From assembly GCA_947500825.1 (NCBI GenBank), contig CANMTR010000016.1, forward strand, positions 1 to 48,804: a stretch of 48,804 nt of DNA, in the 5' to 3' direction. A program made the position numbers and the translations under genes. The DNA comes from an uncultured Paracoccaceae bacterium (GTDB lineage: Bacteria > Pseudomonadota > Alphaproteobacteria > Rhodobacterales > Rhodobacteraceae). Below, in pieces: positions 25,826 through 34,646 of this stretch; the first letter of the stretch is position 1, and each line of letters opens with the position of its first letter. The notes below the pieces were generated by a model, which saw nothing but the letters and a program-made list of their open reading frames with translations, was not told the DNA's origin and ran no database searches.

Positions 25826-26782
25826 TCAGCCGCTCATGCCCTCCAGGGTGAAGGCGGAGGTGTACTGGTCGACGTTCTCGGGCGTGATCAGCACGCAGTC
25901 GAAGAGCTGCTTTTCCTGCTCCACCATCGGCTCGCCGTTCTTGATGTAGTAGTCCGCCTGCCGCACCGCCTCGGCGGCGAAGACGGCGACCGGCTGGAGC
26001 ACCGAATAGGCCATCTCGCCGGAGCGGATCGCGGCCACCGCGTCGGGCGAACCGTCGAAGCCGCCCACGACGGTGCCCTCGAGATTTCCCGATTCCTTCA
26101 GCGCCGCGATCGCGCCGAGCGCCATCTCGTCGTTGCCCGATATTACCGCGTCGATCTCGGGGTTGGCCTGGATGATCGACTGCATCTTCGAGAATCCCTG
26201 GGAGCGGTCCCAGTTGGCCACTTCCTCGGCGACCTTCTCCAGGTCCGGATACTGGCTCAGCACCGTCTCGTAGCCGTTCGAGCGGGTCGCGGCGTTGTTG
26301 TCGGAGGGATTGCCGAAGAACTCGACGTATTTCGCGTCGTCCTCGACCAGCGTCGTCCAGTGCTGCGCGCCAAGTGCCGCGCCCTGGGCGTTGTTGGAGA
26401 CGAGCTGCGCGGTCGCCAGGCCCGTCTGGTTGATCTCGGCATTGACAAGAAAGACGGGAATGCCCGCATCCACTGCCTTGCGGACCGCGCCCACCGATCC
26501 GTCGGCGTTCGCGGGATCGAGGATAATGGCGTCGACTTGGTTGGTGATCGCGGTGTCGATCAGGTTCGACTCGGCATTGGTGTCGCCCTTGTGGGCCGAG
26601 ACGGTGGCGTCGTAGCCCATCTCCTCGGCGGTCTGCTGGGCGACCTGCCCCTCGGTGTACCAGTAGGGGTTGGCGGGATCGGTCACGATGATCGAGATCG
26701 CCCCGGCATCCTGCGCCCAGCCCGCCATCGGGGTGAGCGCCGTCGCGGCGGCGAGCAGGAGGGTCTTTCTACGGGTCAACAT
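25826..26782 (-). CDS. eryG: Sugar ABC transporter substrate-binding protein (EryG-like)
   Basis: The 318-residue periplasmic protein has a signal peptide (about 1-23, cleaved after AGWAQ). The ribose-binding-type fold is marked by DPANPYWYTEGQVAQQ, NQVDAIILDPAN, ISGNDEMALGAIAAL and VVGGFDGSPDAV. This class binds pentoses and polyols. It is the last of the transporter cistrons; by synteny with the rhizobial eryEFG operon the ligand is erythritol, although the same transporters can take up adonitol or L-arabitol in Sinorhizobium. Confidence 0.88.
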   Translation of the reverse strand: MLTRRKTLLLAAATALTPMAGWAQDAGAISIIVTDPANPYWYTEGQVAQQTAEEMGYDATVSAHKGDTNAESNLIDTAITNQVDAIILDPANADGSVGAVRKAVDAGIPVFLVNAEINQTGLATAQLVSNNAQGAALGAQHWTTLVEDDAKYVEFFGNPSDNNAATRSNGYETVLSQYPDLEKVAEEVANWDRSQGFSKMQSIIQANPEIDAVISGNDEMALGAIAALKESGNLEGTVVGGFDGSPDAVAAIRSGEMAYSVLQPVAVFAAEAVRQADYYIKNGEPMVEQEKQLFDCVLITPENVDQYTSAFTLEGMSG

Positions 26783-26824
26783 GGTGGTTTCTCTCCCTTT
26801 GGTGATTCCGGGCGGAGGGCGCCG

Positions 26825-27898
26825 TCAGGCGGGCGCCGATTTCCGCGGTACGGGCTTGGGCGCCTTGCGACCGCCCTTGTATTCGATGGAGTTCATCAGG
26901 ACGGCGAGGATGATGACCGCGCCGGTGAAGACGGTTTGCCAGTAGGACGACACGCCGATGATCACGAGCCCGTCCGACAGGAAGCCGATGACGAAGGCGC
27001 CGAGCAACGTGCCCCGCACCGTACCGCGCCCGCCCATGAGGGAGGCGCCGCCGACGACCACGGCGGCGATGGCCGTCAGCTCGTAGGTCTGTCCCGCGGT
27101 CGGCCCGGCGGAGGTGAGCTGCGACGACAGCACCAGGCCAGCGATCGCCGAACAGATGCCCGAAATGACATAGACCAGCACCTGCACCCGGCGGACCGGC
27201 ACGCCCGAGAGTTCGGCAGCGCGGGCATTGCCCCCCGTCGAGTAGATCCAGCGCCCCGGCGCCGAGCGGTTCAGCATCAGCGCGCAGAGGAGGGCCACGA
27301 CCGCCAGCACGATGATCCCGATGGGCACCCCGAGGAGGCGGTTGAAGCCCAGCCACGCGAAGCCCTGGTTGCCCAGGGCCTCCTCGCCGGCGAGGTCGTT
27401 GATGGTCAGCCCGTTGGTGAGCAGGAGCGCGATCCCCCGCGCGACATAGAGAAGCCCCAGCGTCGCGACGAAGGCGGGTACCTTGAAATAGGCCACCAGC
27501 ACGCCGTTCACCACGCCCACCAAGGCGCCCACGCAAGCCGTCAGGATCACCACCACCCACACCGGCGGATAGAGGGTCACCCCGAGCCACGACAGCTCGA
27601 TCCCCTGCATCATGAAGCCCGCGCAGACACCCGCCAGCGCCAGCGTCGAGCCCACGGACAGGTCGATCCCCCCCGTCAGGATCACGATCAGCATGCCCAG
27701 GCCCAGAAGGCCGAAGATCGCCACGTGGCTCGACATGATGAGGAAATTGTTGACCGAGAAATAGACCGGCGAGAGCAGCGAGAAGACCACGATGATCGCG
27801 ATCAGCGCGAAGAACGCGCGTCCCTCGAGCAGCAGCTTCACGGGGTCGATGCCGGGCCCGGAGCGGCCGGCGGCGGAAGTGGCGGTGGTATCGCTCAT
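26825..27898 (-). CDS. eryF: Sugar ABC transporter permease (EryF-like)
   Basis: The 357-residue RbsC-type permease has about ten hydrophobic segments, among them GLGMLIVILTGGIDLSVGS. The loop GGNARAAELSGVPVRR is the conserved RbsC-type cytoplasmic motif. The ATG at 27898 lies 23 nt after the ATPase stop; the longer frame upstream is antisense-like. It forms the membrane channel for the binding protein and the double ATPase. Confidence 0.9.
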   Translation of the reverse strand: MSDTTATSAAGRSGPGIDPVKLLLEGRAFFALIAIIVVFSLLSPVYFSVNNFLIMSSHVAIFGLLGLGMLIVILTGGIDLSVGSTLALAGVCAGFMMQGIELSWLGVTLYPPVWVVVILTACVGALVGVVNGVLVAYFKVPAFVATLGLLYVARGIALLLTNGLTINDLAGEEALGNQGFAWLGFNRLLGVPIGIIVLAVVALLCALMLNRSAPGRWIYSTGGNARAAELSGVPVRRVQVLVYVISGICSAIAGLVLSSQLTSAGPTAGQTYELTAIAAVVVGGASLMGGRGTVRGTLLGAFVIGFLSDGLVIIGVSSYWQTVFTGAVIILAVLMNSIEYKGGRKAPKPVPRKSAPA

Positions 27899-27921
27899 GT
27901 CGGACTCCCTTGGGCGCGCGG

Positions 27922-29466
27922 TCACTCGGCGGATTCGCCGGACGCGGCCATGATCTGTTCCTTGGAGGTGCCGGTGCCGAACTCGGCCGAGATCCGGCCC
28001 CGTCGCATTACGACCACCCGGTGCGCGATCGAGAGGCATTCGTTGACTTCCGACGTGGAGAAGAGCACGGCCAGCCCCCGCTCCCGCGCGGCGTCCGCGA
28101 GCAGGCGGAACACTTCAGCCTTGGCGCCGATGTCGATGCCGCGAGACGGCTCGTCGAGCATGATCACCCCCGGGCGCGTCGCCATCATCTTGCCGATCAC
28201 AACCTTCTGCTGGTTGCCCCCCGAGAGCGAGCCGATGGGTGCGCCGCCGCCGTCGGTCTTCACAGTGACCTCGCGGATCGAGCGGTCGACGATCTCGCGC
28301 TCCTTCCGGCGAGAGGTGAACAGGCCGCGGGTGAAGGCACCGATCGAGGCCAGCGACAGGTTCTCGCCCACGCTCATGGTCTGCACCAGGCCGTCGCGCT
28401 GGCGGTCCTCCGGGACGAGGACGAGGCCTTTCTCGATGCGTTGGGCGATCGACAGGCCCGAGACGTCGGCGCCGTTCAGGCGGATCTCGCCGCCCGAATT
28501 GGCCACCCGACCGGCGGCGCATTCCAGCATCTCCGTCCGCCCCGCGCCCATCAGCCCGTAGATGCACACGATCTCCCCCGCGCGGATGTCGAGGGACACG
28601 CCGTCGACCACGTTGCGGCCGGGCCGGTTCGGGTCGGGCAGCACGAGGTCGCGGATCGACAGGGCCGGGGCGCCCATCTCGTGGCCCCTGGGCGGCGAGC
28701 CCAGGTCGAAATTGTCGCCCACCATGTTGTGCACGATCCACTCCAGGTCGATCTCGCGTCGCGGCGCGCGCGCGGTCATGGTGCCGTCGCGCAGGACCAC
28801 GGCGTGGTCGGTGATCTGCAGCGCCTCCTCGAGATGGTGGGAGATGTAGACGATGGAGACGCCGCGCGCCTTCAGGTCGTGGATCACCTTGAACAGAACC
28901 TCGACCTCCGAGGCTGACAGCGCCGAGGTCGGCTCGTCCATGATCAGGATGCGCGCGTCCACCGACAGCGCCCGGGCGATCTCCACGAGCTGCTGCTGGC
29001 CCAGGCGCAGCTCCTCCACGGGCGTCAGGGGGTCGATGTCCTCCTCCAGCTCGCGCATCAGCGCGCGGGTCTGGCGGCCCTCCTCGGCATAGTTCACGCC
29101 GGTGGGGCCCATGATCTCCCGGCCCATGAACACGTTGTCGCGCACGTTCATGTTGGGGGCGAGGGACAGCTCCTGGTGGATGATCGAGATGCCCATGTCG
29201 CGGGCCTCGGCGGCGGAGTCGAAATGCACCGGCGCGCCATCGAGCACGATCTCGCCCGAGGTGGGCTGGATCACGCCGGACAGGATCTTCATCAGCGTCG
29301 ACTTGCCCGCACCGTTCTCGCCGAACAGCGTCGTGACCTCGCCGCGGCGGACGTCGAAGTTCACGCCCTTGAGCGCCTGCACCGATCCGTAGCTCTTGGC
29401 CACGTTGCGTGCCGAAAGCACGGCCTGCGCCCCGGTCTCCGCGGCGATGGTCTCGTGGCGGGTCAT
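27922..29466 (-). CDS. eryE: Sugar ABC transporter double ATP-binding protein (EryE-like)
   Basis: The 514-residue protein is an RbsA/MglA-type tandem ATPase. The first half has a full Walker A (GENGAGKST), signature LRLGQQQ and Walker B LIMDEPTSAL. The second half has a degenerate P loop (GLMGAGRTE), signature LSGGNQQK and MLDEPSRGIDIGAK, as is usual for this family. It starts by a 4-nt ATGA overlap with the DUF2291 gene, so translation is coupled. Synteny with eryD-A-B-C, divergent at the other end, supports erythritol transport. Confidence 0.9.
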   Translation of the reverse strand: MTRHETIAAETGAQAVLSARNVAKSYGSVQALKGVNFDVRRGEVTTLFGENGAGKSTLMKILSGVIQPTSGEIVLDGAPVHFDSAAEARDMGISIIHQELSLAPNMNVRDNVFMGREIMGPTGVNYAEEGRQTRALMRELEEDIDPLTPVEELRLGQQQLVEIARALSVDARILIMDEPTSALSASEVEVLFKVIHDLKARGVSIVYISHHLEEALQITDHAVVLRDGTMTARAPRREIDLEWIVHNMVGDNFDLGSPPRGHEMGAPALSIRDLVLPDPNRPGRNVVDGVSLDIRAGEIVCIYGLMGAGRTEMLECAAGRVANSGGEIRLNGADVSGLSIAQRIEKGLVLVPEDRQRDGLVQTMSVGENLSLASIGAFTRGLFTSRRKEREIVDRSIREVTVKTDGGGAPIGSLSGGNQQKVVIGKMMATRPGVIMLDEPSRGIDIGAKAEVFRLLADAARERGLAVLFSTSEVNECLSIAHRVVVMRRGRISAEFGTGTSKEQIMAASGESAE

Positions 29467-30113
29467 TCGGCGCTCATCTGCACGGGCGTGACCAGCCAAT
29501 TCTTCGGATTGATCAGCTTGAAGACGCCGGTGACGGTGGCGGTCTTTCCCTGCAACGCGTCCGTCGCCCCGCCCGAGAGGACCTCGGCCTTCATGGCGTC
29601 GTTGATCGCCGCGCCGGCGTTCTGGTACTCGATCTGGTTCGTGAACTGGCCGAACTGGATGTCGCCGGTGGCGTCGCGCAGGTCGGTTCCGTTGATCGCC
29701 GGTCCGGTCTGGACGCGAACGGCGATCTCGTCCGGCATGCCCTCGACCGTGACCGGATAGATGCCGGACTTCCCCTCGCCGAAGGTCCCGGTGAAGGTCA
29801 CTGGAACGACCGGGCCGAACCCGTCGCCAACCCCGTATGCCTCCGCCGCGGCGGCCTGGTCGGCGAGGATCTCCTCGGCCAGCTTCGGGGCTTCGACCGC
29901 GCGGGTGGTCACGCTGTCGCGGATCAGGGGGAACTGCTCGGCTCCGTAGGTGGCGGGGTCGAAGCCGGCCTGCCGGGTCGCCTCCTCGGAGCCGATGCGC
30001 ACGACCGTGGTGTCGAGCGCCATCAGCGCCAGCAGGGCCGCGATCCCCGCCGCGGTGACGAGCATCTTGACCGGCCGGCCCGACATGGGCCGGGCGTTCG
30101 CCTGGTGGGCCAT
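29463..30113 (-). CDS. DUF2291 periplasmic protein, first gene of the sugar transporter operon
   Basis: The 216-residue protein has an N-terminal membrane anchor or uncleaved signal (about 16-35, MLVTAAGIAALLALMALDTT). The exported domain carries the DUF2291 features YGVGDGFGPVVPVTFTG, AINGTDLRDATGDIQFGQF and EYQNAGAAINDAM. The family is conserved next to ribose-class sugar ABC transporters in alphaproteobacteria, with no known function. Here it precedes, and overlaps by 4 nt, the ATPase gene. An accessory role in uptake or in assembly of the transporter is inferred. Confidence 0.85.
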   Translation of the reverse strand: MAHQANARPMSGRPVKMLVTAAGIAALLALMALDTTVVRIGSEEATRQAGFDPATYGAEQFPLIRDSVTTRAVEAPKLAEEILADQAAAAEAYGVGDGFGPVVPVTFTGTFGEGKSGIYPVTVEGMPDEIAVRVQTGPAINGTDLRDATGDIQFGQFTNQIEYQNAGAAINDAMKAEVLSGGATDALQGKTATVTGVFKLINPKNWLVTPVQMSAE

Positions 30114-30188
30114 CCTCTCCTCCCTCTGCCGCGTCGCCGGATCGTTCCGGCTGTCGACACTCTTCCTTTGTGTTAAAAATAACGTCGA

Positions 30189-30210
30189 GAAGTGTTACGA
30201 CACTTCGTAA
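30189..30210. promoter_or_regulatory. Overlapping palindromes, candidate EryD (or DeoR) operator
   Basis: GAAGTGTTACGACACTTC (30189-30206, 7-bp arms, 4-bp spacer) overlaps a second inverted repeat TTACGA-CACT-TCGTAA (30195-30210). Both lie about 75-100 bp upstream of the DUF2291 start and cover the predicted -10 region of the transporter promoter. Operator identity is inference. Confidence 0.6.
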
Positions 30211-30228
30211 CTTTTCAGGCGCTGTCAA
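30200..30228 (-). promoter_or_regulatory. Candidate promoter of the transporter operon
   Basis: On the minus strand TTGACA (30228-30223) is followed after 17 nt by AAGTGT (30205-30200). The -35 is consensus and the -10 weak, and the palindromes overlap the -10, which suits repression. Confidence 0.4.
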
Positions 30229-30395
30229 TAAAAACTTTGCCGCCGGGCGCGTACCAACCCCATCGAACCCGCATGTTCGGCAATATTCCGGAAGCAGCCG
30301 TGGCATTAATTCGAATTTTTCACGTGGCGAAGGTCGGTGCGCGCGCGCCGAAGCCTGCCGCGTGGCGGGCCCCGGCCCCATATGTGTGATACATC

Positions 30396-30424
30396 TTGAC
30401 CTATAGTGTTAAGACGAATACTTT
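30396..30424 (+). promoter_or_regulatory. Candidate promoter of eryD-eryA-eryB-eryC
   Basis: TTGACC (30396-30401) and TACTTT (30419-30424) are spaced by 17 nt, 45 nt before the eryD ATG. The 355-bp divergent region 30114-30468 is AT-rich and contains no gene. Confidence 0.5.
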
Positions 30425-30468
30425 TTCTAACATTGCAGGAAATTTCATCCGGCTATCGGGAGGGCGGA

Positions 30469-31422
30469 ATGGGAAGGGTGGGGCCGGCGCTCGACGCCGA
30501 TGACAGCCTGTCGATCCGCGCAGCCTGGCTCCATTACGCCGGCAGCATGACGCAGGCCGAGATCGCCCGCCAACTGGGCGTGTCGCCGGCGAAGGTGCAT
30601 CGCCTCGTCGCCCGCGCCGTGGAGCAAGGCGCGGTCCGCATCACCGTGGAGGGGCCGATCGCCGAATGCATGGATCTCGGATCGCGGCTCGGCGAGCGCT
30701 TCGGCCTCGAGGAGGTCAGGATCGCCCCGGACCTGCGCGAGCCGGATCTGCCGCTTCGCGCGATCGGGGCGGAGGGGGCGCGCCTGCTCGACCGCGAATT
30801 CGCTCGCACGTCCGGCCTCCTGGGATTCGGCCATGGCCGGACGCTCGGGGCGGCGATCGCGGCGCTGCCGCGCAGGGACTTGGCCGACAGGCGCTTCGTC
30901 GCGCTGATGGGGGGGCTCACCCGGAACTTCGCGGCCTCGCCCCACGACGTGATGTTCCAGCTCGCCGCGCGGACGGGGGCCACGGCCCATGTCATGCCGG
31001 TGCCGTTCCTGGCGAACTCGCCCGAGGATCGGGCGGTGCTGCTGGCGCAGCGGGGGGTGGCCGGGATCGTCCATCTCTGGACCGAGGCCGAGACGATGAT
31101 CGTCGGGATCGGGACGACGCAGCCCGACGCGCAGCTGGTCGACGCCGGCATGATCGCGCCCGAGGACATCGAGGACGTGGAACGCTCCGGCGCGGTGGGC
31201 GAGATGCTCGGTCACTTCTTCGACGCGGCCGGCCGGCCGGTGAACACGGGCCTGGCCGCCCGCACGCTGTCGCCGGATCTCGACCAGCTCCCGCCCCGGC
31301 GCATCGTCGCGCTGGCCGGCGGCCCCCGCAAGGTCGCCGCGATCCGCGCTGTTCTGCGCAGCGGCCTGCTGACGGGACTGGTGACCGACGAACGCACGGC
31401 GCAGGCCGTGCTCGCGCCGTGA
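30469..31422 (+). CDS. eryD: SorC-family repressor of erythritol catabolism
   Basis: The 317-residue protein has an N-terminal HTH (about 27-60, MTQAEIARQLGVSPAKVHRLV) and a large SorC sugar-binding domain with GFGHGRTLGAAI, VALMGGLTRN, GATAHVMPVP and VALAGGPRKVAAIRA. It is the EryD type, which represses the ery operon until erythritol or its phosphate is bound. The ATG at 30469 has GGGAGGG upstream. It is transcribed ahead of eryA and divergent from the transporter genes, a central place for control of both. Confidence 0.9.
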   Translation: MGRVGPALDADDSLSIRAAWLHYAGSMTQAEIARQLGVSPAKVHRLVARAVEQGAVRITVEGPIAECMDLGSRLGERFGLEEVRIAPDLREPDLPLRAIGAEGARLLDREFARTSGLLGFGHGRTLGAAIAALPRRDLADRRFVALMGGLTRNFAASPHDVMFQLAARTGATAHVMPVPFLANSPEDRAVLLAQRGVAGIVHLWTEAETMIVGIGTTQPDAQLVDAGMIAPEDIEDVERSGAVGEMLGHFFDAAGRPVNTGLAARTLSPDLDQLPPRRIVALAGGPRKVAAIRAVLRSGLLTGLVTDERTAQAVLAP

Positions 31423-31509
31423 CGCGTGTCCGGCGCGGACGGGACAGGGGCAGGGCGCGGGCGCGGGCGCGACGCGATTTGACGACCTAGGGGGAGGAGG
31501 CATCGGCCC

Positions 31510-33138
31510 ATGGCTGAACCTGACATACTTATCGGGATCGACGCCGGCACTTCGGTGATCAAGGCCGTGGCCTTCGATCTGCGCGGACGCCAGATTGGCG
31601 ACGCGTCGGTCCTCAACCACTACCGCTCGGCGCCGGACGGCTCCGCCTGCCAGCCCCTCGCGCGCACCTGGTCGGACTGCGCCACCGCGCTCCGCCGGTT
31701 GGCCGAGAAGGTCCCCGACCTCGCCGCGCGCACCGCCGCGGTCGCGGTGACGGGGCAGGGCGACGGCACCTGGCTCGTGGACGCACAGGGCGCGCCGGTG
31801 AGCGACGCCTGGCTCTGGCTCGACGCCCGGGCCGCGCCCACGGTGCGCCGGCTGGCAGCCGCCCGCTCCGACCGAGCGCGGTTCGAGGCCACCGGCACCG
31901 GTCTCAACACCTGCCAGCAGGGCGCCCAGATGGCTCATATGGACGCCCACCATCCCGAGCTTCTGGACCGCGCGTCGGTAGCGCTCCACTGCAAGGACTG
32001 GCTCTACCTGAAGCTCACCGATGTCGCCGCCACGGACCCGTCCGAGGCCTGCTTCACCTTCGGAAACTTTCGGACACGGGCCTACGACGACACCGTGATC
32101 GAGGCGCTCGGCCTGTCCCGCCGCCGTCACCTCCTGCCCGATATCGTGGATGGCTGGCAGCTCACCCACCCCCTGACCGAAGCGGCTGCGCGCGAGACCG
32201 GTCTGCGCGCGGGCACGCCGGTGTCGCTGGGCTACGTGGACATGGTGATGACGGCCCTAGGCGCCGGGGTTCATACCGGCGAGCTGGGGGCGGCCTGTTC
32301 CACCGTCGGCTCCACCGGCGTCCACATGCGCGCGGTCTCCGACGATGCCGTGCATCTGAACGACGAGCGTACCGGCTACGTCATCTGCCTGCCGGTGCCC
32401 GGCCTCGTGGCCCAGGTGCAGACCAACATGGCCGCCACACTCAACATCGACTGGGCGCTCAGGATGGCGGCCGACGTGATGAGCCAAGCCGGATGCCGGC
32501 AGGACTATTCAGATCTCGTCGGCCGGATCGACGGCTGGATGGCCGAGACGCGCCCGGGCGCGCTTCTCTATCATCCCTATATCTCCGAGGCCGGGGAGCG
32601 CGGCCCCTTCGTGGACGCCAATGCGCGGGCGGGCTTCGTCGGTCTCGCGGCGCATCATCGTTTCGCCGACCTCCTGCGCGGCGTGGTCGAGGGCCTCGGG
32701 ATGGCGGCCCGCGACTGCTACGGTGCGATGGGCGACATGCCAGGCGAGCTGCGCCTCACGGGAGGGGCGGCGCGCTCCTCCGCCCTGCGGCAGGTCCTGG
32801 CCGCCTGCGTCGACGCGCCGGTCCGGGTCTCGGCCCGGCAGGAGGCGGGGGCTGCGGGATGCGCCATGATGGCCGCCGTGGCCATTGGCGCCTATCGGGA
32901 TATGGACGCCTGCATCGCGGATTGGGTCGTGCCGGGCCTGGGCGAGGCCGAAGCGCCCGATCCGGCCCTCGTGGAAATCTATGACGGCCTCTTTCCCGCC
33001 TATCGCGACGCGCGTGAGGCACTCGTCCCCGTCTGGGAGGCACTGGCGGCGCATCGCGCGGAGAGCGCCGAGGCGCAGGAGGAATTGACCGAAATGACCG
33101 TTGACGCAGCCGAACGCGCCGGAGGAGCATCGAGATGA
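31510..33138 (+). CDS. eryA: Erythritol kinase (FGGY family)
   Basis: The 542-residue carbohydrate kinase starts with the ATPase phosphate-1 motif IGIDAGTSVIKAVAFDL (about 8-24). It has the catalytic Asp in WLWLDARAAP, a DWLYLKLT segment, and the C-terminal GELRLTGGAARSSALRQVLA adenosine motif. It forms D-erythritol 1-phosphate from erythritol. It starts 87 nt after eryD and overlaps eryB by ATGA. Its assignment over other FGGY kinases (ribitol, xylulose) rests on eryB, eryC and eryD next door. Confidence 0.92.
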   Translation: MAEPDILIGIDAGTSVIKAVAFDLRGRQIGDASVLNHYRSAPDGSACQPLARTWSDCATALRRLAEKVPDLAARTAAVAVTGQGDGTWLVDAQGAPVSDAWLWLDARAAPTVRRLAAARSDRARFEATGTGLNTCQQGAQMAHMDAHHPELLDRASVALHCKDWLYLKLTDVAATDPSEACFTFGNFRTRAYDDTVIEALGLSRRRHLLPDIVDGWQLTHPLTEAAARETGLRAGTPVSLGYVDMVMTALGAGVHTGELGAACSTVGSTGVHMRAVSDDAVHLNDERTGYVICLPVPGLVAQVQTNMAATLNIDWALRMAADVMSQAGCRQDYSDLVGRIDGWMAETRPGALLYHPYISEAGERGPFVDANARAGFVGLAAHHRFADLLRGVVEGLGMAARDCYGAMGDMPGELRLTGGAARSSALRQVLAACVDAPVRVSARQEAGAAGCAMMAAVAIGAYRDMDACIADWVVPGLGEAEAPDPALVEIYDGLFPAYRDAREALVPVWEALAAHRAESAEAQEELTEMTVDAAERAGGASR

Positions 33139-34646
33139 CCAAGACGACGGACGTGGACCTGTTCGTGATCGGCGGCGGGATCAACGGCGCGGGAATCGCG
33201 CGCGACGCGGCCGGGCGCGGTCTCAGCGTCGTGCTCTGCGAGAAGGACGACCTGGCCGAGGGCACCTCGTCGCGATCGGGCAAGCTGGTTCATGGCGGCC
33301 TACGCTACCTCGAATACTACGAGTTCCGCCTGGTGCGGGAGGCGCTGATCGAGCGCGAGGTGCTGATGAACGCCGCGCCACACATTATTTGGCCGCTGCG
33401 CTTCGTCCTGCCCCATTCGCCCGAGGATCGGCCGGCCTGGCTGGTCCGTTTGGGCCTCTTCCTCTACGACAACCTCGGGGGCCGGAAGAAGCTGCCGGGC
33501 ACGCGGACGCTTGACCTGCGCCGCGACCCGGAGGGCGCGCCGCTCCTCGACAGGTACACGAAGGGGTTCGAGTATTCCGATTGCTGGGTGGACGACGCGC
33601 GTCTCGTCGTCCTGAACGCGGTGGATGCCGCCGAGCGGGGCGCCACCGTCCTGACCCGGTCGCCCTGCATTTCGGCCAGGCGGGAGGATGGCGCCTGGCG
33701 CTGCACCACGAAGGACAGCCTGACCGGAGAGGAGCGGGAATTCCGCGCCAGGGTCGTGGCGAATGCCGCCGGCCCCTGGGTGTCGGACGTGATCGGCCGT
33801 GTCGCCGGGGCCAATTCGGCGCGCAACGTGCGGCTCGTGAAGGGCAGCCACATCATCACGCCGAAGTTCTGGGAGGGGCCAAACAGCTATCTTATCCAGA
33901 ACACCGACAGGCGCGTCCTGTTCATCAACCCCTACGAGGGCGACAAGGCGCTGATCGGCACCACGGACGTGGCCTACGAGGGTGACCCGAACGGGGTGGA
34001 GATCTCAGACGAGGAGATCGACTACCTGCTGACGGCCGTGAACCGATACTTCAAGGAGAAGCTGCGGCGGGAGGACATCGTCGAGACGTTCTCCGGCGTG
34101 CGGGCGCTCTTCGACGACGGGCAGGGCAATCCCTCGGCCGTCACCCGGGACTACGAGTTCGACCTGGAGGACCGGGGCGGCGCGCCGCTCCTCAACGTGT
34201 TCGGCGGCAAGATCACCACCTTTCGCGAACTCTCCGAACACGGGCTGCAGAAGTTGAAGCCGTTCTTCCCGGAGATGGGCGGCGACTGGACCGGCACGGC
34301 GACGCTTCCCGGGGGCGAGATCGAGAATGCCGATTACGAGGCGTTCCGCGACCGCATGAAGGCCGACTATCCGTGGATGCCGCCCGCACTGCGGCGGCAT
34401 TACGGGCGCTGCTACGGTGCGCGGATCGCCATGATCGCGGGCGGCGCGACCTCCCTCGACGGGTTGGGCCGTCATTTCGGGGGGCAGCTATACGAGGCCG
34501 AGGCGCGCTACCTCATCGACTACGAGTGGGCCCGCACTGCCGAGGATGTGCTCTGGCGCCGCACCAAGCATCACCTGACAATGACTGTGGCGGAGAAAGC
34601 CGCCTTCGCGGAGTGGTTCGCGGATCAGCATGCGGAGGCCGCGTGA
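33135..34646 (+). CDS. eryB: D-erythritol 1-phosphate dehydrogenase (GlpD-like flavoprotein)
   Basis: The 503-residue FAD enzyme resembles GlpD throughout. The dinucleotide motif is VIGGGINGAGIARDAAGRG (about 12-30), followed by SGKLVHGGLRYLE, LVKGSHIITP and VFGGKITTFRELSE. It oxidises the kinase product to D-erythrulose 1-phosphate. Glycerol-3-phosphate dehydrogenase is the parent family, but the ery operon context, with 4-nt overlap to eryA and 1-nt overlap to eryC, favours EryB. It probably donates electrons to the quinone pool, as GlpD does (inference). Confidence 0.92.
   Translation: MTKTTDVDLFVIGGGINGAGIARDAAGRGLSVVLCEKDDLAEGTSSRSGKLVHGGLRYLEYYEFRLVREALIEREVLMNAAPHIIWPLRFVLPHSPEDRPAWLVRLGLFLYDNLGGRKKLPGTRTLDLRRDPEGAPLLDRYTKGFEYSDCWVDDARLVVLNAVDAAERGATVLTRSPCISARREDGAWRCTTKDSLTGEEREFRARVVANAAGPWVSDVIGRVAGANSARNVRLVKGSHIITPKFWEGPNSYLIQNTDRRVLFINPYEGDKALIGTTDVAYEGDPNGVEISDEEIDYLLTAVNRYFKEKLRREDIVETFSGVRALFDDGQGNPSAVTRDYEFDLEDRGGAPLLNVFGGKITTFRELSEHGLQKLKPFFPEMGGDWTGTATLPGGEIENADYEAFRDRMKADYPWMPPALRRHYGRCYGARIAMIAGGATSLDGLGRHFGGQLYEAEARYLIDYEWARTAEDVLWRRTKHHLTMTVAEKAAFAEWFADQHAEAA

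Noticed and set aside
25310-28561. A 1,083-codon open frame on the plus strand opposite the sugar transporter genes
   Set aside because: It is antisense to the DeoR, EryG, EryF and EryE genes, has low-complexity Arg/His/Asp-rich composition and no recognisable domain. It reflects high GC third positions.
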